Below are positions 46,421 to 58,264 of a stretch of DNA of 64,000 nucleotides, one piece after another. The position numbers and the translations under genes are program-made. Positions within the stretch are counted from its first letter, which is position 1. Every line of letters begins with the position of its first letter. The DNA is from Udeniomyces pyricola (lineage: Eukaryota > Basidiomycota > Tremellomycetes > Cystofilobasidiales > Mrakiaceae): positions 290,976-354,975 of the forward strand of contig BCIK01000014.1 of assembly GCA_039545295.1 (NCBI GenBank). Reading direction: 5' to 3'. A model generated the notes under the pieces. It made no database searches, was not told the origin of the DNA, and was given only the letters and a program-made list of their open reading frames with translations.

Positions 46421-47484
46421 GCCTCGGTATCTTTCCTCGTTTGGGCTCACCCGACGGGATCCAAGACCTCAACGTCGTCGTCATCGTGGTCATGGGTCCG
46501 CCACTCCAGCTCCATCCCCCTCGCTCTCTCTTCACCTTGCCTTTCGACGACCCTTCACCCTCATCCTCGGCCTGTTCCTCTTTTACGCGCTCATCAGCTC
46601 TTCTCACTCTCCCATCCTCCCGTTTTTGCCACCCGTTCCCATCATTCCTCATCATGCGCTCATACACTTTCTCCGTCACCTCCTGCCCTCGTTATCGCCC
46701 ACAGGGATCCTCTGCATCCTCCTTCCATTCCTGCTCCAATGTGTCCTTCTCTTGACGTGCTTTCGCTTTTGATTGTATTCTCACACCCCTCAAGTACTTC
46801 TTCTCTCACATCCCTTGCTCTCGTCCCATTTTGGAGCCCTTTGTCTCGCTTCGTCTCCTCTTCCTTCTCGATTTCGCGCCACCGCTTTTCCTTCCGCTCT
46901 CAACTTGCCATCTTCGATTCCCTTTTTTTTTCGCGTCTTCTCTTGCCTTACCTCTCGTCTACTTTTGTTATATATATATATCCGTCCCGTACGTTCTGTT
47001 CAGCCCGAAGAAGAGACGTGAGCCGAACAGAGACACTCCCCCCCCCTCCCCTCCAGATTTTCAACCCACGCCCCGTCACCTTCCTTCGTTCACTCGATCC
47101 TCTCTCGATTCCAACCTTACATATTAGTCTTGTTTGTGTCTTTACGTTTCTCTTCTGTCAAATGCCTCCTTTTCTTCCTTTCTATCCTTTTTTTTACGAT
47201 CGGTTGTCCGTTTATGCGGTTCGTGTAAAAAGTCTGTGATTATCTATGGATTGTGTGTGTGTGTGTGTGATTTGGGTTGCTTTTCTTGCTATGACGTGGG
47301 CAATCATATCCCTGGTTGCTACAGACGCATATATATATACACGGCGGTACGGGTGAAAAACGCTGTTTGCTGTCACAATACGATCCCCACTAGTAAGATT
47401 CTCCACACGACCGAGTCCGTTTATCCACCTTAGCTCCAAGCCTGGGGTCGCCTTATAGATCTCGCCGGCTTGGATGCTGTTGGT
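46421..47484. other. Intergenic, convergent 3' ends, CT-rich
   Basis: 1.06 kb between the CDC4 stop and the stop of the 129-aa gene. It is strongly CT-rich on the plus strand, with an AT run (46969-46981) and a GT run near 47252-47269. No gene is supported. Confidence 0.5.
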
Positions 47485-48122
47485 TCAAAAGAGGGTTATC
47501 AGAAGCCATTCGATGATAGGGGTTGAGTCAAGCGCGCTGATGATCATCTCGACAAAGAGGGAAAACAGAGGCAAAATAAATAAATCGGAGGCCTATATAC
47601 GTCGGCCACACGTGGCCGGGGGTTCAAGAAGCCTGGGGGGTACTTGTGGATGAGAAGAGCCCAATTTGGAATTGCGATCTCGATCACATTGCTCAGGTAT
47701 ATAGTTCCAAGACTTGTTTGCTGTTTGGAAGGAGAAACAGTCATGTTTCATTAGCTGCCCGGGTGAAAAGGAAACAGGAAATAGGAATTCGAAAGAAAGA
47801 AAGAAGTACATGAGCCTTCAACCCATGAAACAACACACATGCGTGCGATATACTAATTCCAGGGTCAGCATGTTCCATGATTTGCTCCAATGCTTGTCTG
47901 GTGTCATCAATGACGGCCGAAAGCACAGGGTCAGCGACAGGCAGATCAGAGATGGGGAAAAAAAAGTGGACAGGAGCGTACTGAAGTGTAAAGGCCTTGG
48001 GCTTACTTTTGTAAGATGGGTGATTAACCAGGAGATGGTCGTAATCAGAACAGATATGTGTGGGCTACGGTGACGCGATAGACGAAGAAAGGAGAGCTTC
48101 GAGCGACTTACGTAGTAGTCAT
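47485..48122 (-). CDS. Cryptic four-exon gene, 129-aa protein of unknown function
   Basis: Exons: 48122-48112 (11 nt), 48005-47810, 47720-47601, 47547-47485 (TGA); 130 codons, phases 2, 0, 0. Sequence features: start MTTTKPKAFTLQYAPVHFFF, then PISDLPVADPVLSAVIDDTR, QALEQIMEHADPGISISHAC, VLFHGLKAHQTSLGTIYLSN, VIEIAIPNWALLIHKYPPGF, and an end of LDSTPIIEWLLITLF. Donors are GTAAGT, GTACTT and GTATAT; acceptors AAAAG, AAACAG and TCGAG. The read-through is smooth globular-type protein with hydrophobic and proline positions, unlike the shadow frames. There is no signal peptide, and the hydrophobic patches are too short for clear membrane helices. No family is recognised. It is divergent from the histone-fold gene. 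Confidence 0.6.
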
Positions 48123-48972
48123 GATGTTGGGGTATCTGTTTGTAGATGCTGGGGTATCTGTTTGTGAAAGGAGGAGGGAGGGGGGGGGGGGCAGGCAGGG
48201 TCTGGACGGAAGAGGGGTGGAAGACTGTAGATGGAAGGGAGGGACGCCATCGCGACTTATCAATCCGTCGCGGACCATCGTCTTTCGAATGAAAGATATC
48301 TCTGACAGCTGCGGAGCTTCGAGCATGACGAACGGCACAGGGAATGAAGGAAGCGAAGGTTGTTACACCAAACGCGACAAGCTAGAATAGAGGATGATGG
48401 GAGAGAAGGGACCGGCGCGACTGCGCGCAGGGGGACGCGTCGTTGCCATGCTGGCGTATATATTGATGTACATTTATGCTTGTGCGTTTGAGATTTCAGT
48501 CTCGATAGGTTGGATGGGGAAGAGATCGAAAAGAGTCGAAGTGAAACGTGAAACGTACAACGACGCTGTGAGAACAATGAATATCGATTGGCCGGCCAGC
48601 GTGTGGGGCCAGGACGCGAAGCGCGACACGCGACGGTCGACGGATCTGGCAGGTATGCGCACAGTTTGCAGTGTGTAGATAGAGCGTGCGAAGCCAGCGA
48701 TAGTCGATAGTCAAGGCCGAGACTGACCGGAATGGGAAGAGTTACAGCCTAAGGTCTATTAATAGAGAACAAGGGAACAAGAGAACAACTGAGCAAGCAA
48801 ACAAAGTTACAAACGTGCACAGTCCTTCTCAATTCATATTGAAGTTGAAGACACCCCTCTCCAAGCTCCAAGCTACCTCCGACTCCATCTACTCCCCGAC
48901 ATCACCTTGTCCTGCCCCATACTCCTCAACAGATTCTACCCTTCCTCTTCCCTACTTCTCTCACTCTTCCTC
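48123..48972. promoter_or_regulatory. Divergent promoter, 129-aa gene / histone-fold gene
   Basis: 850 bp between divergent starts. It contains two copies of GGGGTATCTGTTTGT(A/G) near 48129-48168 and a G run at about 48180-48190. No gene is supported. Confidence 0.45.
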
Positions 48973-49948
48973 ATGCCGGCCAAACGCAAAGTCATCATCA
49001 AGAAGCCTGGTAAAATGGCTCCAAAGAACGAGCGCGTGAATATTTCGCCACTCAACCGCGGACAGGAAATGTTGAGAAGTATGTCCGATTCTCTTCACTC
49101 ACTCTACGCTTGACTAGCAGAACAATCATGTCCTCACAATCTGTCGTTATGCTTCATGGTGGTCTTTCTGCGACTAGCTGTCGCTGGTGAGCGAGTGCGC
49201 GTGGTTAGCTACCGAACCCGGCTAAGAGGCCATCAGCCCGTCGATGCATTGATTGAGATTGGAACAGGTACGTGCGCTATACCCTCTCTATTACTCATCG
49301 TGCAGCTAGTCGTAGAGGCTAACATAGACCAAACTCGTTTCCTCTCAAGAATTCATCAAAGACCTCGTTCAGGTTGGGGCCAAGGTTAGAACCCGAACAA
49401 CGATGACCGTAGAAGATCTATCTCAAGCTTTGACAGAGATGGGCCACGGCGATCTGGTCGAAGAATGCATGGAAGCCAGCAAGCAGGATCCCAGAGTGAG
49501 CATCCTGCCTGCATGCCCATAATCATGATGAACAGCCCGACACGGCTCATCGGGATTCTTTCTAATCAATCTGCTGCGATTTCCTATTTAGCAACGGTTT
49601 GAACAGCTTCGATGGCCCTTGCGAGCTCAGGATTGGTTTCAATCCGTCGATCATTTCCGGACCTGGTTGCTCAAATTCCACGATCTCACTCAGCATGTTG
49701 ATACCATGGCGTCACCTACGTTCGCGAAGAGTTACTGGCACCTTACAGACAGGTCCATTCCCATGGTGAGAAATGCTGCTCCTGTTTTCAAACACATTCT
49801 AAGGACAGACATCTTGCATGTTCGTAGGCTGACGAGTAAATTCCGACAGGATGCCTTCACGGCAACAGGAACGAATAGGGCCATGCTCATCAACTGGCTC
49901 CGGATGCAGTACGACGCCCATTCCGGGCCTCGGTCGAATACATACTAA
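48973..49948 (+). CDS. Histone-fold-like protein with novel C-terminal half (223 aa)
   Basis: Five exons: 48973-49078, 49121-49267, 49350-49495, 49592-49765, 49850-49948 (TAA); 224 codons. The N-terminus is basic (MPAKRKVIIKKPGKMAPKNE, then RVNISPLNRGQEMLRK). Residues ~75-125 resemble the alpha-2/alpha-3 part of a histone fold of the NC2-beta/NF-YB/Dpb4 kind: VDALIEIGTEFIKDLVQVGA, KVRTRTTMTVEDLSQALTEM, GHGDLVEECMEA. The T-x-E-D-(I/L)xxAL pattern and following GHGDLVEE match the family end (ALEELGFGDYIEE type). After that the protein is unlike any relative I know: FEQLRWPLRAQDWFQSVDHF, RTWLLKFHDLTQHVD, RAMLINWLRMQYDAH. The alpha-1 part in exon 2 is degenerate. It may be a Dr1-like repressor subunit or a lineage-specific chromatin protein. 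The first intron is only 42 nt, so exon 2's start is the weakest point. Confidence 0.6.
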
Positions 49949-51441
49949 CAGATAACCACCAGCTTTCTGGCTTCGTTTGCAAAGTCTTCTTAAGCCGAGT
50001 ACATCAGCCCCTCAGTTCAGTTCAGTTCAGTTCAGTTCAGTTCGTTCCCCTTTCGTTGTTTATCTGCCAGCTAAGGGATAGGATTGTACGGCCGGTACGA
50101 TCAATCACCGGCTCGACGTACCAAGACCTCGTCTGGCCAGCTGGTCGGTCCACGAGTCGCGCTGCGGTCCGTCACGTCGTCGGTATCTTATATATATATA
50201 TAATGAACTCCCTCCATACCAATGTCTTCTAAACCCATAGTCTCTCTATGCCCATAGCTTTTCGGGTCTATCGATTTGATAGGCTGTTAAACCGGAAGAT
50301 AAATCCATGAACCCCATGTATAACCATAAATCTGGGATCCCAGGATTTCTATGTGAGGTGTATGGGTTGAAATGGCGGTGATCAGCTCAGCCCCACAGGA
50401 GCCTCGTCATGTGGCCTTCAAGAAAAAGATTGGTTTGGCTGTATTTGACTTCAATTCTTGCATGTGATTGTTACACGACGCCTCCATGACCGCGGCACTA
50501 GTGCCTAGCTAGTGTCGGCTGACCATCTGGCATTGTTATTCGGCCGGCCTACAATATCATCTTACTCGCCGTTCAATCCCTTATCACAGCACGCGCGCGC
50601 TTTCGTCAATTCTCATCTACATGTATGCATGTCATTACCTGCTATCCGAAAATTCATTAATAAAGACAGCACCTAGCTGTCTGGAGGGACGCGAGTGAGT
50701 GTAGTGGTGCGTACATACGTCGCGGGCGCGCGGTACGGTGAGGTGCGCGGGAAATCAAAGGGTACTGCAGATCGATACTGGATATTCATAAGATGACAAT
50801 AACCTTACTCAACACCATCTAATTCTCCATATGCACGGGAGATTTCCTAGCGGGTGCTGGGTTGTGTGCAGCTACAGGCTAACGCTCACGCCTATCCACG
50901 CGTGTACAGGTTGTTTGCCCATTTCGAAGGAAACGGATCAACCAGCAAATGATGGAAACGCGATCCATCGTAAAACATTGTCACAGGGTAGCGAACGACG
51001 AAGGCAGTAGGAAAGCGGAGGAGAAAATAGATGAGAGTGATCTAAGAAAACCGAAAGCGGCACGAGTCAGAGAAAAGGCAGAACAGATCTTTGAGAATAG
51101 ATCCGGAGGGAAAGATGGACACAAATGGGTTATACTAAGAGAAGATGGATATTAGGGAGGCAAGGTCCATGGGACGTAGTGATGTGAGGAGGAGCACGTC
51201 AGGCATGTACACTATGTAAGTATGAGCAGAGGGAGGATGAAGAAACGAGTTTACAGGGCAGGGAAATGAGGGGGGAGAAGGATAAAAAAAAAGAAGGACC
51301 AAACAGGACATGGGCGAAACAGGAAGCAGAGAACCAACAGCCAGATACAAGAAGCAGAGGGCTAGAAGGAACGGACGGAAACGAAAAAAGACAAGAAGAG
51401 AAGCGGCAGAGCAAGCAGCGGCAACCGACTCCTATGCTGCT
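49949..51441. other. Intergenic, convergent 3' ends
   Basis: 1.5 kb between the histone-fold gene and the ABC transporter stop. It has a TTCAG pentamer run, an AT run (50189-50203) and CGCGCG patches near 50592 and 50725. A 68-codon frame at 50949-51155 (+) has no supporting signal. No RNA gene is recognised. Confidence 0.5.
50011..50040 (+). repeat. (YTCAG)6 pentanucleotide repeat
   Basis: One CTCAG followed by five perfect TTCAG units, downstream of the histone-fold gene. Confidence 0.9.
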
Positions 51442-54400
51442 TTACGCCTTGGCCTTCTTCTTTGGTTTACTCCGGAGGTACATGGCCCCGAAGACAATGA
51501 AAAAGAAAGCAACTGTAAACAAGATGGAGATACCGATATTTCGGCCTCCGACGATGGACCCATCAAGGTTGACACCCCTGAGGTAGTCGTTGCCGGACTT
51601 GTAAGGGCAATACTGGCACTCGCCAGAAGCGGCCGTCTGGGAGTACCCGGCTCCGACCATATCGACAAAGTCGGACAGGTAAGCTATATCGTTACAAACG
51701 TAAGGAAAAAGAAGTCATCAGCCCAAGTAATTCCGAACAGAAAAGGAAGAGAAAGGAGATGAAGGAGAGGTTGCGAGAAAGGAAATCGCACCTTCGCACG
51801 ACTGGCCGTTAGACGGCGCAGGGAAGGTTGCAAACTCTGATTCTTTGCATACAACGGGGATGTTGCGCATTGCGAAGAAAACTTTTGCTCCCAAGATGAA
51901 TGACCATGGGTCCAAGTAATACAACCAGTATCGCCAAAAGGCAGTAATCTGGGCGTATGGCACCAAAACTCCAGAAAACGACGCAAAGATTCCTAGGAAG
52001 ATCGGGTTGATGAGTCTGTAGCAAACGGAAAGGCGAAAATCAGGAGGTGAGGCCCCGATCAAACGGCGGCGCAGAGTCGCCAGAAGCACCAGGAAGAAGA
52101 TGGTACGAACGCAGCCTGTTGTTCGTTTCCAGCCATGGCTGCGACAGCAAAGGCAAAGCCCACGGTCCAGAACTGGTAGACGATGAGCATAGCATACATG
52201 GGGCCGGCGTGCTGGGCGTCGGTCGAAATGCCGACAGGGAAGACGACCTGTAGCAGAACGATGCACATGGGGTCAGCTTGTCACCCAGGCGGCAGCAACG
52301 AGTACTGGTATGATACGTACAAAGTACCAGAGCAGATAAAAGATGGTTCCGGCGACAATCATGGGTGGAATTTCGGCAATGATCTGACCGACGACAAAGG
52401 GAAGCCAGTGGTACATCTTGGATTGCTTCTCTCGCGCCTCAAAGACCATTCGCGCTCGGATGAATCGGGGTTGGACTTGGGCAAAGACTCCCGGAGCGAC
52501 GAACATGGCCTGGAAGACACTGAAGAGCCGGTTCTGGAGCGAAATGGCCGAATTGTCGAGTTGAAGGAACGAGAGTGAGTTGAGCAGGGCGGAGCCAGCG
52601 TGAAGACCGAGCTTGGCGGAGATGTACTAGGGAAAAGTGAGCAAGAGAAAGGCGTCAAGCTATGCACGGGTGAGACAACCGGATCGGCCGAAAAAGACAC
52701 AACAGGCATCGCAACAAGGTACTCACGTCAGTACTTCGCCACATGGACAAGTTGGATCGAGCAATGACCAGCTTGAACTGAGTTGACATGGGGGTGGCGT
52801 ACTCTTTGCCGTCCTCCTCAAAAGAAGGCGGCTTGCTAGCGCACTCATCGACGAGGTCGTCGACCTCTTGCGAGACTTTCTTGTACTCCTCGGACTCAAG
52901 CCAGACCTGAGCCCAGTCCTTGCCCTTGGAGAGGGATCCACTGACGACGTCAATCATGAACTGATGAAGAAGGCGAAGGAGAAGAAGAAAAAAAAAAACG
53001 ACAGACCATTTGTCAAACAATGCTCGACGCTAAGGGACTGATATACCCGGACTCATTCTCACTCACCTCGGCCGGATTAGCATCCGCAGGGCACTCGATA
53101 CCTTGAGCGGCAAAGTATTCTTTCATGACACAAGACTCATCTCCGAGGTCACCAAAGTACACGGTGTCTGAGAAAAGTGGCGGGCAGGTGAGAAAAGGTC
53201 AGCGCATTTTAGATGATGCGAAATATACGACCAGAAGCGACGCCAGGTCATGGCCATTACTCACGTCCACCTCGAGCCAAGAGCAGCAGTCGGTCGAACT
53301 GATCAAAGAGAAGGGCAGAAGGCTGATGAATGGTGACGAGCATGGACTGTCCAGCATCGGCGAGCTTTCGGAGGAATCTAAGGATGTTGAACGAGGACTG
53401 TCCGTCAAGACCAGAGGTGGGCTGTAATAGCGAGACAGGGGGGCGGGGAGAAAGAAGCATCAGCGGACTGGGCCCACGACATGTAAAAGCAAAGTAGATA
53501 GATGATTGACGTACCTCGTCCAGGAAGAGAAGGACCGGCTTGGCAACAAGCTCGACACCGATGGTGACCCTTTTCCTGGCTTCGACACCGAGACCGACAT
53601 TGTTTTCTCCGATCAAAGCATTCTGTCAAAGAAACAAGGGCACAACGGATGAGCGTCCGATGGTGAGAGTCGATAAGGTGAGATCAAGGACCAATCAGGT
53701 CACAACGAACCTGGATCTCAGTCAACTCGAGCAAGTCAATGACTCGGTCAACGTAAGCAATCTTCTCCTCTTCAGGTACGTCGGCAGGCTGTCGGAGCAG
53801 GGCGGAAAAGATGAGGGCTTCACGAATCGTCTGCGTGGGCTCGTGGATATCCATTTGGCCGACGTATCCAGTGGTTCGTTGGAAAGAAGCGCCGAGAGCT
53901 CGTCCGTCGACCTTAACGTCGCCGTCGACGACACCGTCATCCTTTCGAAGAGCGAGAACATCGAGAAGTGTCGTCTTGCCGGCGCCACTGTACAACAGAG
54001 TAAAACTTGTGAGTCGAGATCGTCTTGGTCAAACATGTATGGCGAACCAAAAGAAACGTACGATGCTCCCATGAGGGCGGTCAGCGTGCCGGGCTTGGTG
54101 TAGCCTTGAACTTTGTCGAGCAACTGCCTCTTGCCACCCTTGACATCAACGGTGTAGTCGAGATTCTGCGGCGGAATTAAATCAACTAAGTCAGCATCGG
54201 GTACGTCTCAATGGTTACAAACACATAAGGAACAATGTCGGGGGCGAGAGATATCAAGTTATGCCGTACCTTCCATGTGAACACAGTAGTCGACTTCGTG
54301 ATAGCGGCAGCGGCCTGGTCCTTGACAGCCTTTTGATCGGCAACACTCTGCTTCTCGACGGGACGAGACTCTTCATCAGCCGGGGTCGATCCCGAAGCGA

Positions 54401-57400
54401 TGGCAGCAGCATCGTTCTTGTCTTTAGTTCGCTTGAAGAGGAGATACTGCTTCTCAGCACCAGCCGACTTGAGACGCTCGACGGCGAAGGCGGTAAGCGC
54501 GACGTAAAAGATCCACCAAGCGATGATTATGCCGACGCTGCACGGTAAAGCGGTAACACAAAGACAAAACGCACGTGAGCAGGTCTGATATGTGAGCGGC
54601 GGAGGATCAGGTTCCGGCGACCACTCACTTTCGCCACAAGTGACCGTATTGGTAGTTGAGTTGAGCAGAAAGGTATGCATCTCCGGTAACGTAGTCCTGA
54701 CCAGCGACCGAGCCAGCGACGGAGCAGGCGAACGAGCCACCAACGTTGGTGTACGACGGACCGTTGGGAACGAGCGAGCTGCCCACGCAATCAAATCGAC
54801 GATCGTGGAACTCGTTGAGCATGGCAGACTCGAATCCATAGTACTGTTTCCGTTGTTCAGGCAAGGATAACAAGGAGAGAATCGTGGCGCATAAGCTTAC
54901 GAGCTACAAGAAAACAGACCAGGAGAGTGAAGCCTGTGAGCAGGGTAACTCACGAGGGGGTTCAACCATCGAGTCCACGCGAGCCAAGGCTTCATGCTAG
55001 TCTGTGGGATTAGGTAGCCGGTGTAAAGGATAAGAAGTCCAACACCGAGACCTGAGACTTGAGAGGCACCATCAAACGACGAGAACGAAAACCCAATGGC
55101 TCGGAAGAAACCAAGGAGAGCAAGGGTGGTGACGTAGGTGATGATCCCTACGAGTACAAAGTATACCAATATCAGTGATCAGTCAACGTCATGTGAGCCA
55201 AGGGGGAGGGGGGAGGGAGGGCAAAGCGGGCCTGAGAAAAACGCACAAAGAGTGAAGAAGGCACCGGCAGACTCTCTAAGGCCACTCATGAAGTAGATGG
55301 GAAGCAAGAAAGCAGAGACCTGAAAATTTCAAGACCGGGAAAGCACATGTTAGCACCGATGCAGACAGAACCATCTGGACACAGAACGAGTATGCATACC
55401 TGAGCAATGAGGATGGGGAAATCAGCCAGGACCTGAGCCAGGACAACAGCGCTGGGTCGGTACATGGCAAAAGACTTGTGCTTGGCGAGGATTGCTCGAC
55501 CAGAGAAAGACGAGGTAACTTCAGTCATACCCTGTAAGCAGAAGCAAGAAGCAGGAATCAGGGACGAGGAACAGCGTAGGACGGCTTGAGCCGAAGAGTT
55601 TGACGAATCACCTACCAGCAAGGCGTTGAAGAGAAGGATGAAAAAGATGGCACCACCTCGAGTGAAGAGACCATTGGTGTTCTGAGGCATCATGTAGAAG
55701 AGGGAACCGAGAATGATGGATTGGATGATACATGATCCTTGCTTGATGGCGATGGAACCCTTGTCGTTCCAGATGAGCTGGTACTGCCGAGTCGTGCAGG
55801 CTTTGACTTGGGTCCAGAGACCCGTAGTGAGGCTCGCCGACTTGGGGACAGACTGGAGGAAAAGAAGGGTGAGCGAAAACAAGGCAAGTCAATCAAACGA
55901 CTGCAACTCGGAGTGTGTACCAAGCGAACAGAAATTGCTGCCGAGCACGGACCTTGGCCTTCTCGTCAACGACGGCCTGTCTGAACTCATTGCCTTGAGC
56001 TTCTCGCTCCTGCGTAGCAGCCATATGCTGATCGAGCTCTCGCTTGTTGGCAGCGTGGATGTCGGATTTGAGGTAGGCCGCCGCAAACTCTTCAGGTGTG
56101 GTCGGAACGGAACCCTTCTTGGACTCAAAGATGATTCGCTCGGTGGCGACGGTGACTCCGGTAAGATAATCGGCAACCTGAGGTCATGACAAATGCAAGA
56201 CGACGATCAGCAACACTATGAGATATAATACCGGCGAAAGTTGGTTTCAGGCCACGTACATTCTGGCCAGGAGGGCACTTGAAACCCATGTTCTCAAAGT
56301 AAGGTCGGGCCTCCTTGAGAGGACCCCAGTAGATGCAGTAGCCGGCGGCGAGAACGAGGACCTTGTCAAACAGCTGTAGCGAGACACATGCGGAAGCAGC
56401 CAAGTGGCAGTTGCAACGACACGGCATTAGCAAGGGAACGCGGACCACTGAAGGTTGCAGATGAACGAAAACGAAGAACGTACATCGTAAATCTGGTTAC
56501 CGGCCTGGTAGAGGGAGACAAAAGTTGTGCAGCCGAGGACATCGGTGATGGTCCTGATAGATCGGGTATACTCGAGTGCAGTTGATGCGTCAAGACCTCG
56601 ACTGGAGTTGTCCCAGGCGACGACCGAAGCTCGGTTGACGAGAACCTCGGCAATGGAGACTCGCTTCCTCTCTCCACCCGAGACTCCACGAACGAACTCG
56701 TTTCCGACGAGAGTGTCAGCAGCGTGCTCGATGCCGAAGGTCTTGAGAAGGACTTTCAAGGATTCTGTAGACCAAAGCGATCAAGGGGGATTAGTAAGAG
56801 ACCTTTTGAAGACAGGAGGAAGATTCGGTTGACGTACCGGCCTCGTACTCCTCTCTAGAGACATTTCCAGGCCTGTTTCGGGGGGTCTTCATTTGGAGAG
56901 CAAACTTGAGTGTCTCGGCAACAGTCAGGATGGGGTAATGAGTGTCATCCTCAGCTGGAGACAGGTTGAAACGAAGAATGGAATCAGTAAGAAAGCATAA
57001 GGAGGGTTGGGGTTAAACTTGAACTGATCAACGAACCGTTGAAGACAATCTGTCCCGGGTAATCCTCGGCTGCCTTGGCATCCATGTCGCCATACGTGAC
57101 TTCACCATCCATGCCAGCATAGCCTTCTCGGATGTTGGTAACAGCCTATCGAAGAGCAGGCCAAAAGAACGAGATGAGCGGGCCAAACACAACCAGTTAG
57201 ACAACCCCTCCGAAGATGAGCAATAACGATCACACGCACCTTGAGAAAGGTGGTGCATCCCGATCCCGGTCGGCCGACAACGAGGGCCATCTCTCCGCTC
57301 TTGAGAACTCCGCTGAGTCCCTGGATAAGGAACTTTTCGTTCTTGCCGAGATGACCACTACCGGTCTGCGATGTTTTGTCCTTGTCCGAGGCTCCGTTCG

Positions 57401-58264
57401 CCTGCTGCTTGGCGGCCGCCTTTGCGCGTCGAGCTTCTTTAATCTTGATGAACGGGTTGAACATACTGAACGTATGAATTGGGACGGCAAGAAAGATTGA
57501 GGGAAATGGGAAGAGCCGTTGGGTACGCAGTCAGTCTCTGAGAGGCAATGGACATAGACATCCGGACGAGATCGGAAAAGAAAGTCAAACGGTAGCTCAC
57601 GTAGAAACATCGTCGCAATAGACGGCATCGGCACCGATGCCTCGAACATTGAGGTCTTGCCAGGCCACGTCGAGTCTGTGATAGTAGCCGACCGGATGAG
57701 AGGAAACGACGATCGTGCACCAGGAAAAAGAGGAAGGAGAAAGAAATGGTCAATGCTTGGCTCCGATCATGCGCTGACGACGTCGTCTCCTCGGGTGGAC
57801 CGACCCTCGGCGGGCGGGCTCCGGTGCAAGGGGAAGGAAGGCGCGAATACTTGCCTCTTCTCGCCCGTCCCCTGATCGTCCATCGTCTTCTTGACACCTT
57901 CGAGCTGCTTTCGGAGAGACCACTCCTGCTCATCGTGCCTCGAACGGGTGAGAGACCGCTGGAGCGTCAAAAAGTTGGGGTCGTCTTTGGACAGAGGGTG
58001 ACCGACCGAGAGTGAGTTACCCCAGTTGGACTCGCCTCGTCGCTCGGCGAGATCGACGGGACGCCTCTTGTCGGAGCCGCTAGCAGCATGATCGTTGTTG
58101 ATGGTCGACGTGGGCGAGTTTGAAGGGTTGTACGAGTGATGATCGTGCGAATCGGGGGCCTGGAGTGAAGAGGATGGGTGGCCAAGCGATTCGCCGTTGC
58201 CTTGGTTAGCAGCGCTCGAGTCGGTGGCCTGCTTGTCGGGGGCGGGGGCGAGAGGAAGCGACAT
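51442..58264 (-). CDS. PDR-type full-length ABCG transporter (1521 aa)
   Basis: 24 exons: 58264-57855, 57675-57601, 57465-57240, 57145-57037, 56954-56838, 56764-56484, 56373-56260, 56177-55953, 55852-55616, 55531-55400, 55319-55247, 55147-54954, 54843-54629, 54537-54270, 54165-54062, 53987-53711, 53622-53515, 53421-53265, 53167-53067, 52960-52727, 52626-52321, 52247-52111, 52015-51792, 51683-51442; 1522 codons. Order NBD1-TMD1-NBD2-TMD2. NBD1: Walker [13 protein letters not shown] (~226-237), signature [10 protein letters not shown] (~340), Walker [16 protein letters not shown]2: [19 protein letters not shown] (~925), signature replaced by [15 protein letters not shown], Walker [15 protein letters not shown]. 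The asymmetric signatures are normal for PDR pumps. The external Cys motif is [13 protein letters not shown]; the end is [12 protein letters not shown]. Known members export drugs and lipids at the plasma membrane. Intron 1 has a GC donor (AG|GCAAGT). The N-terminus is a 136-residue Ser/Asp/Asn-rich tail. Confidence 0.95.

Noticed and set aside
50949..51155. 68-codon plus-strand frame in the ABC 3' intergenic region
   Set aside because: Charged composition but no homologue recognised, no splice or promoter signal; it lies in the 3' flank of the ABC transporter gene.
54902..54904. A 3-nt exon (CTC) in the ABC transporter between exons 12 and 13
   Set aside because: The sequence has AG before and GTAAGC after the triplet and would keep frame, but direct joining of LNPL to YYGFESAM matches the family, so no extra residue is needed.
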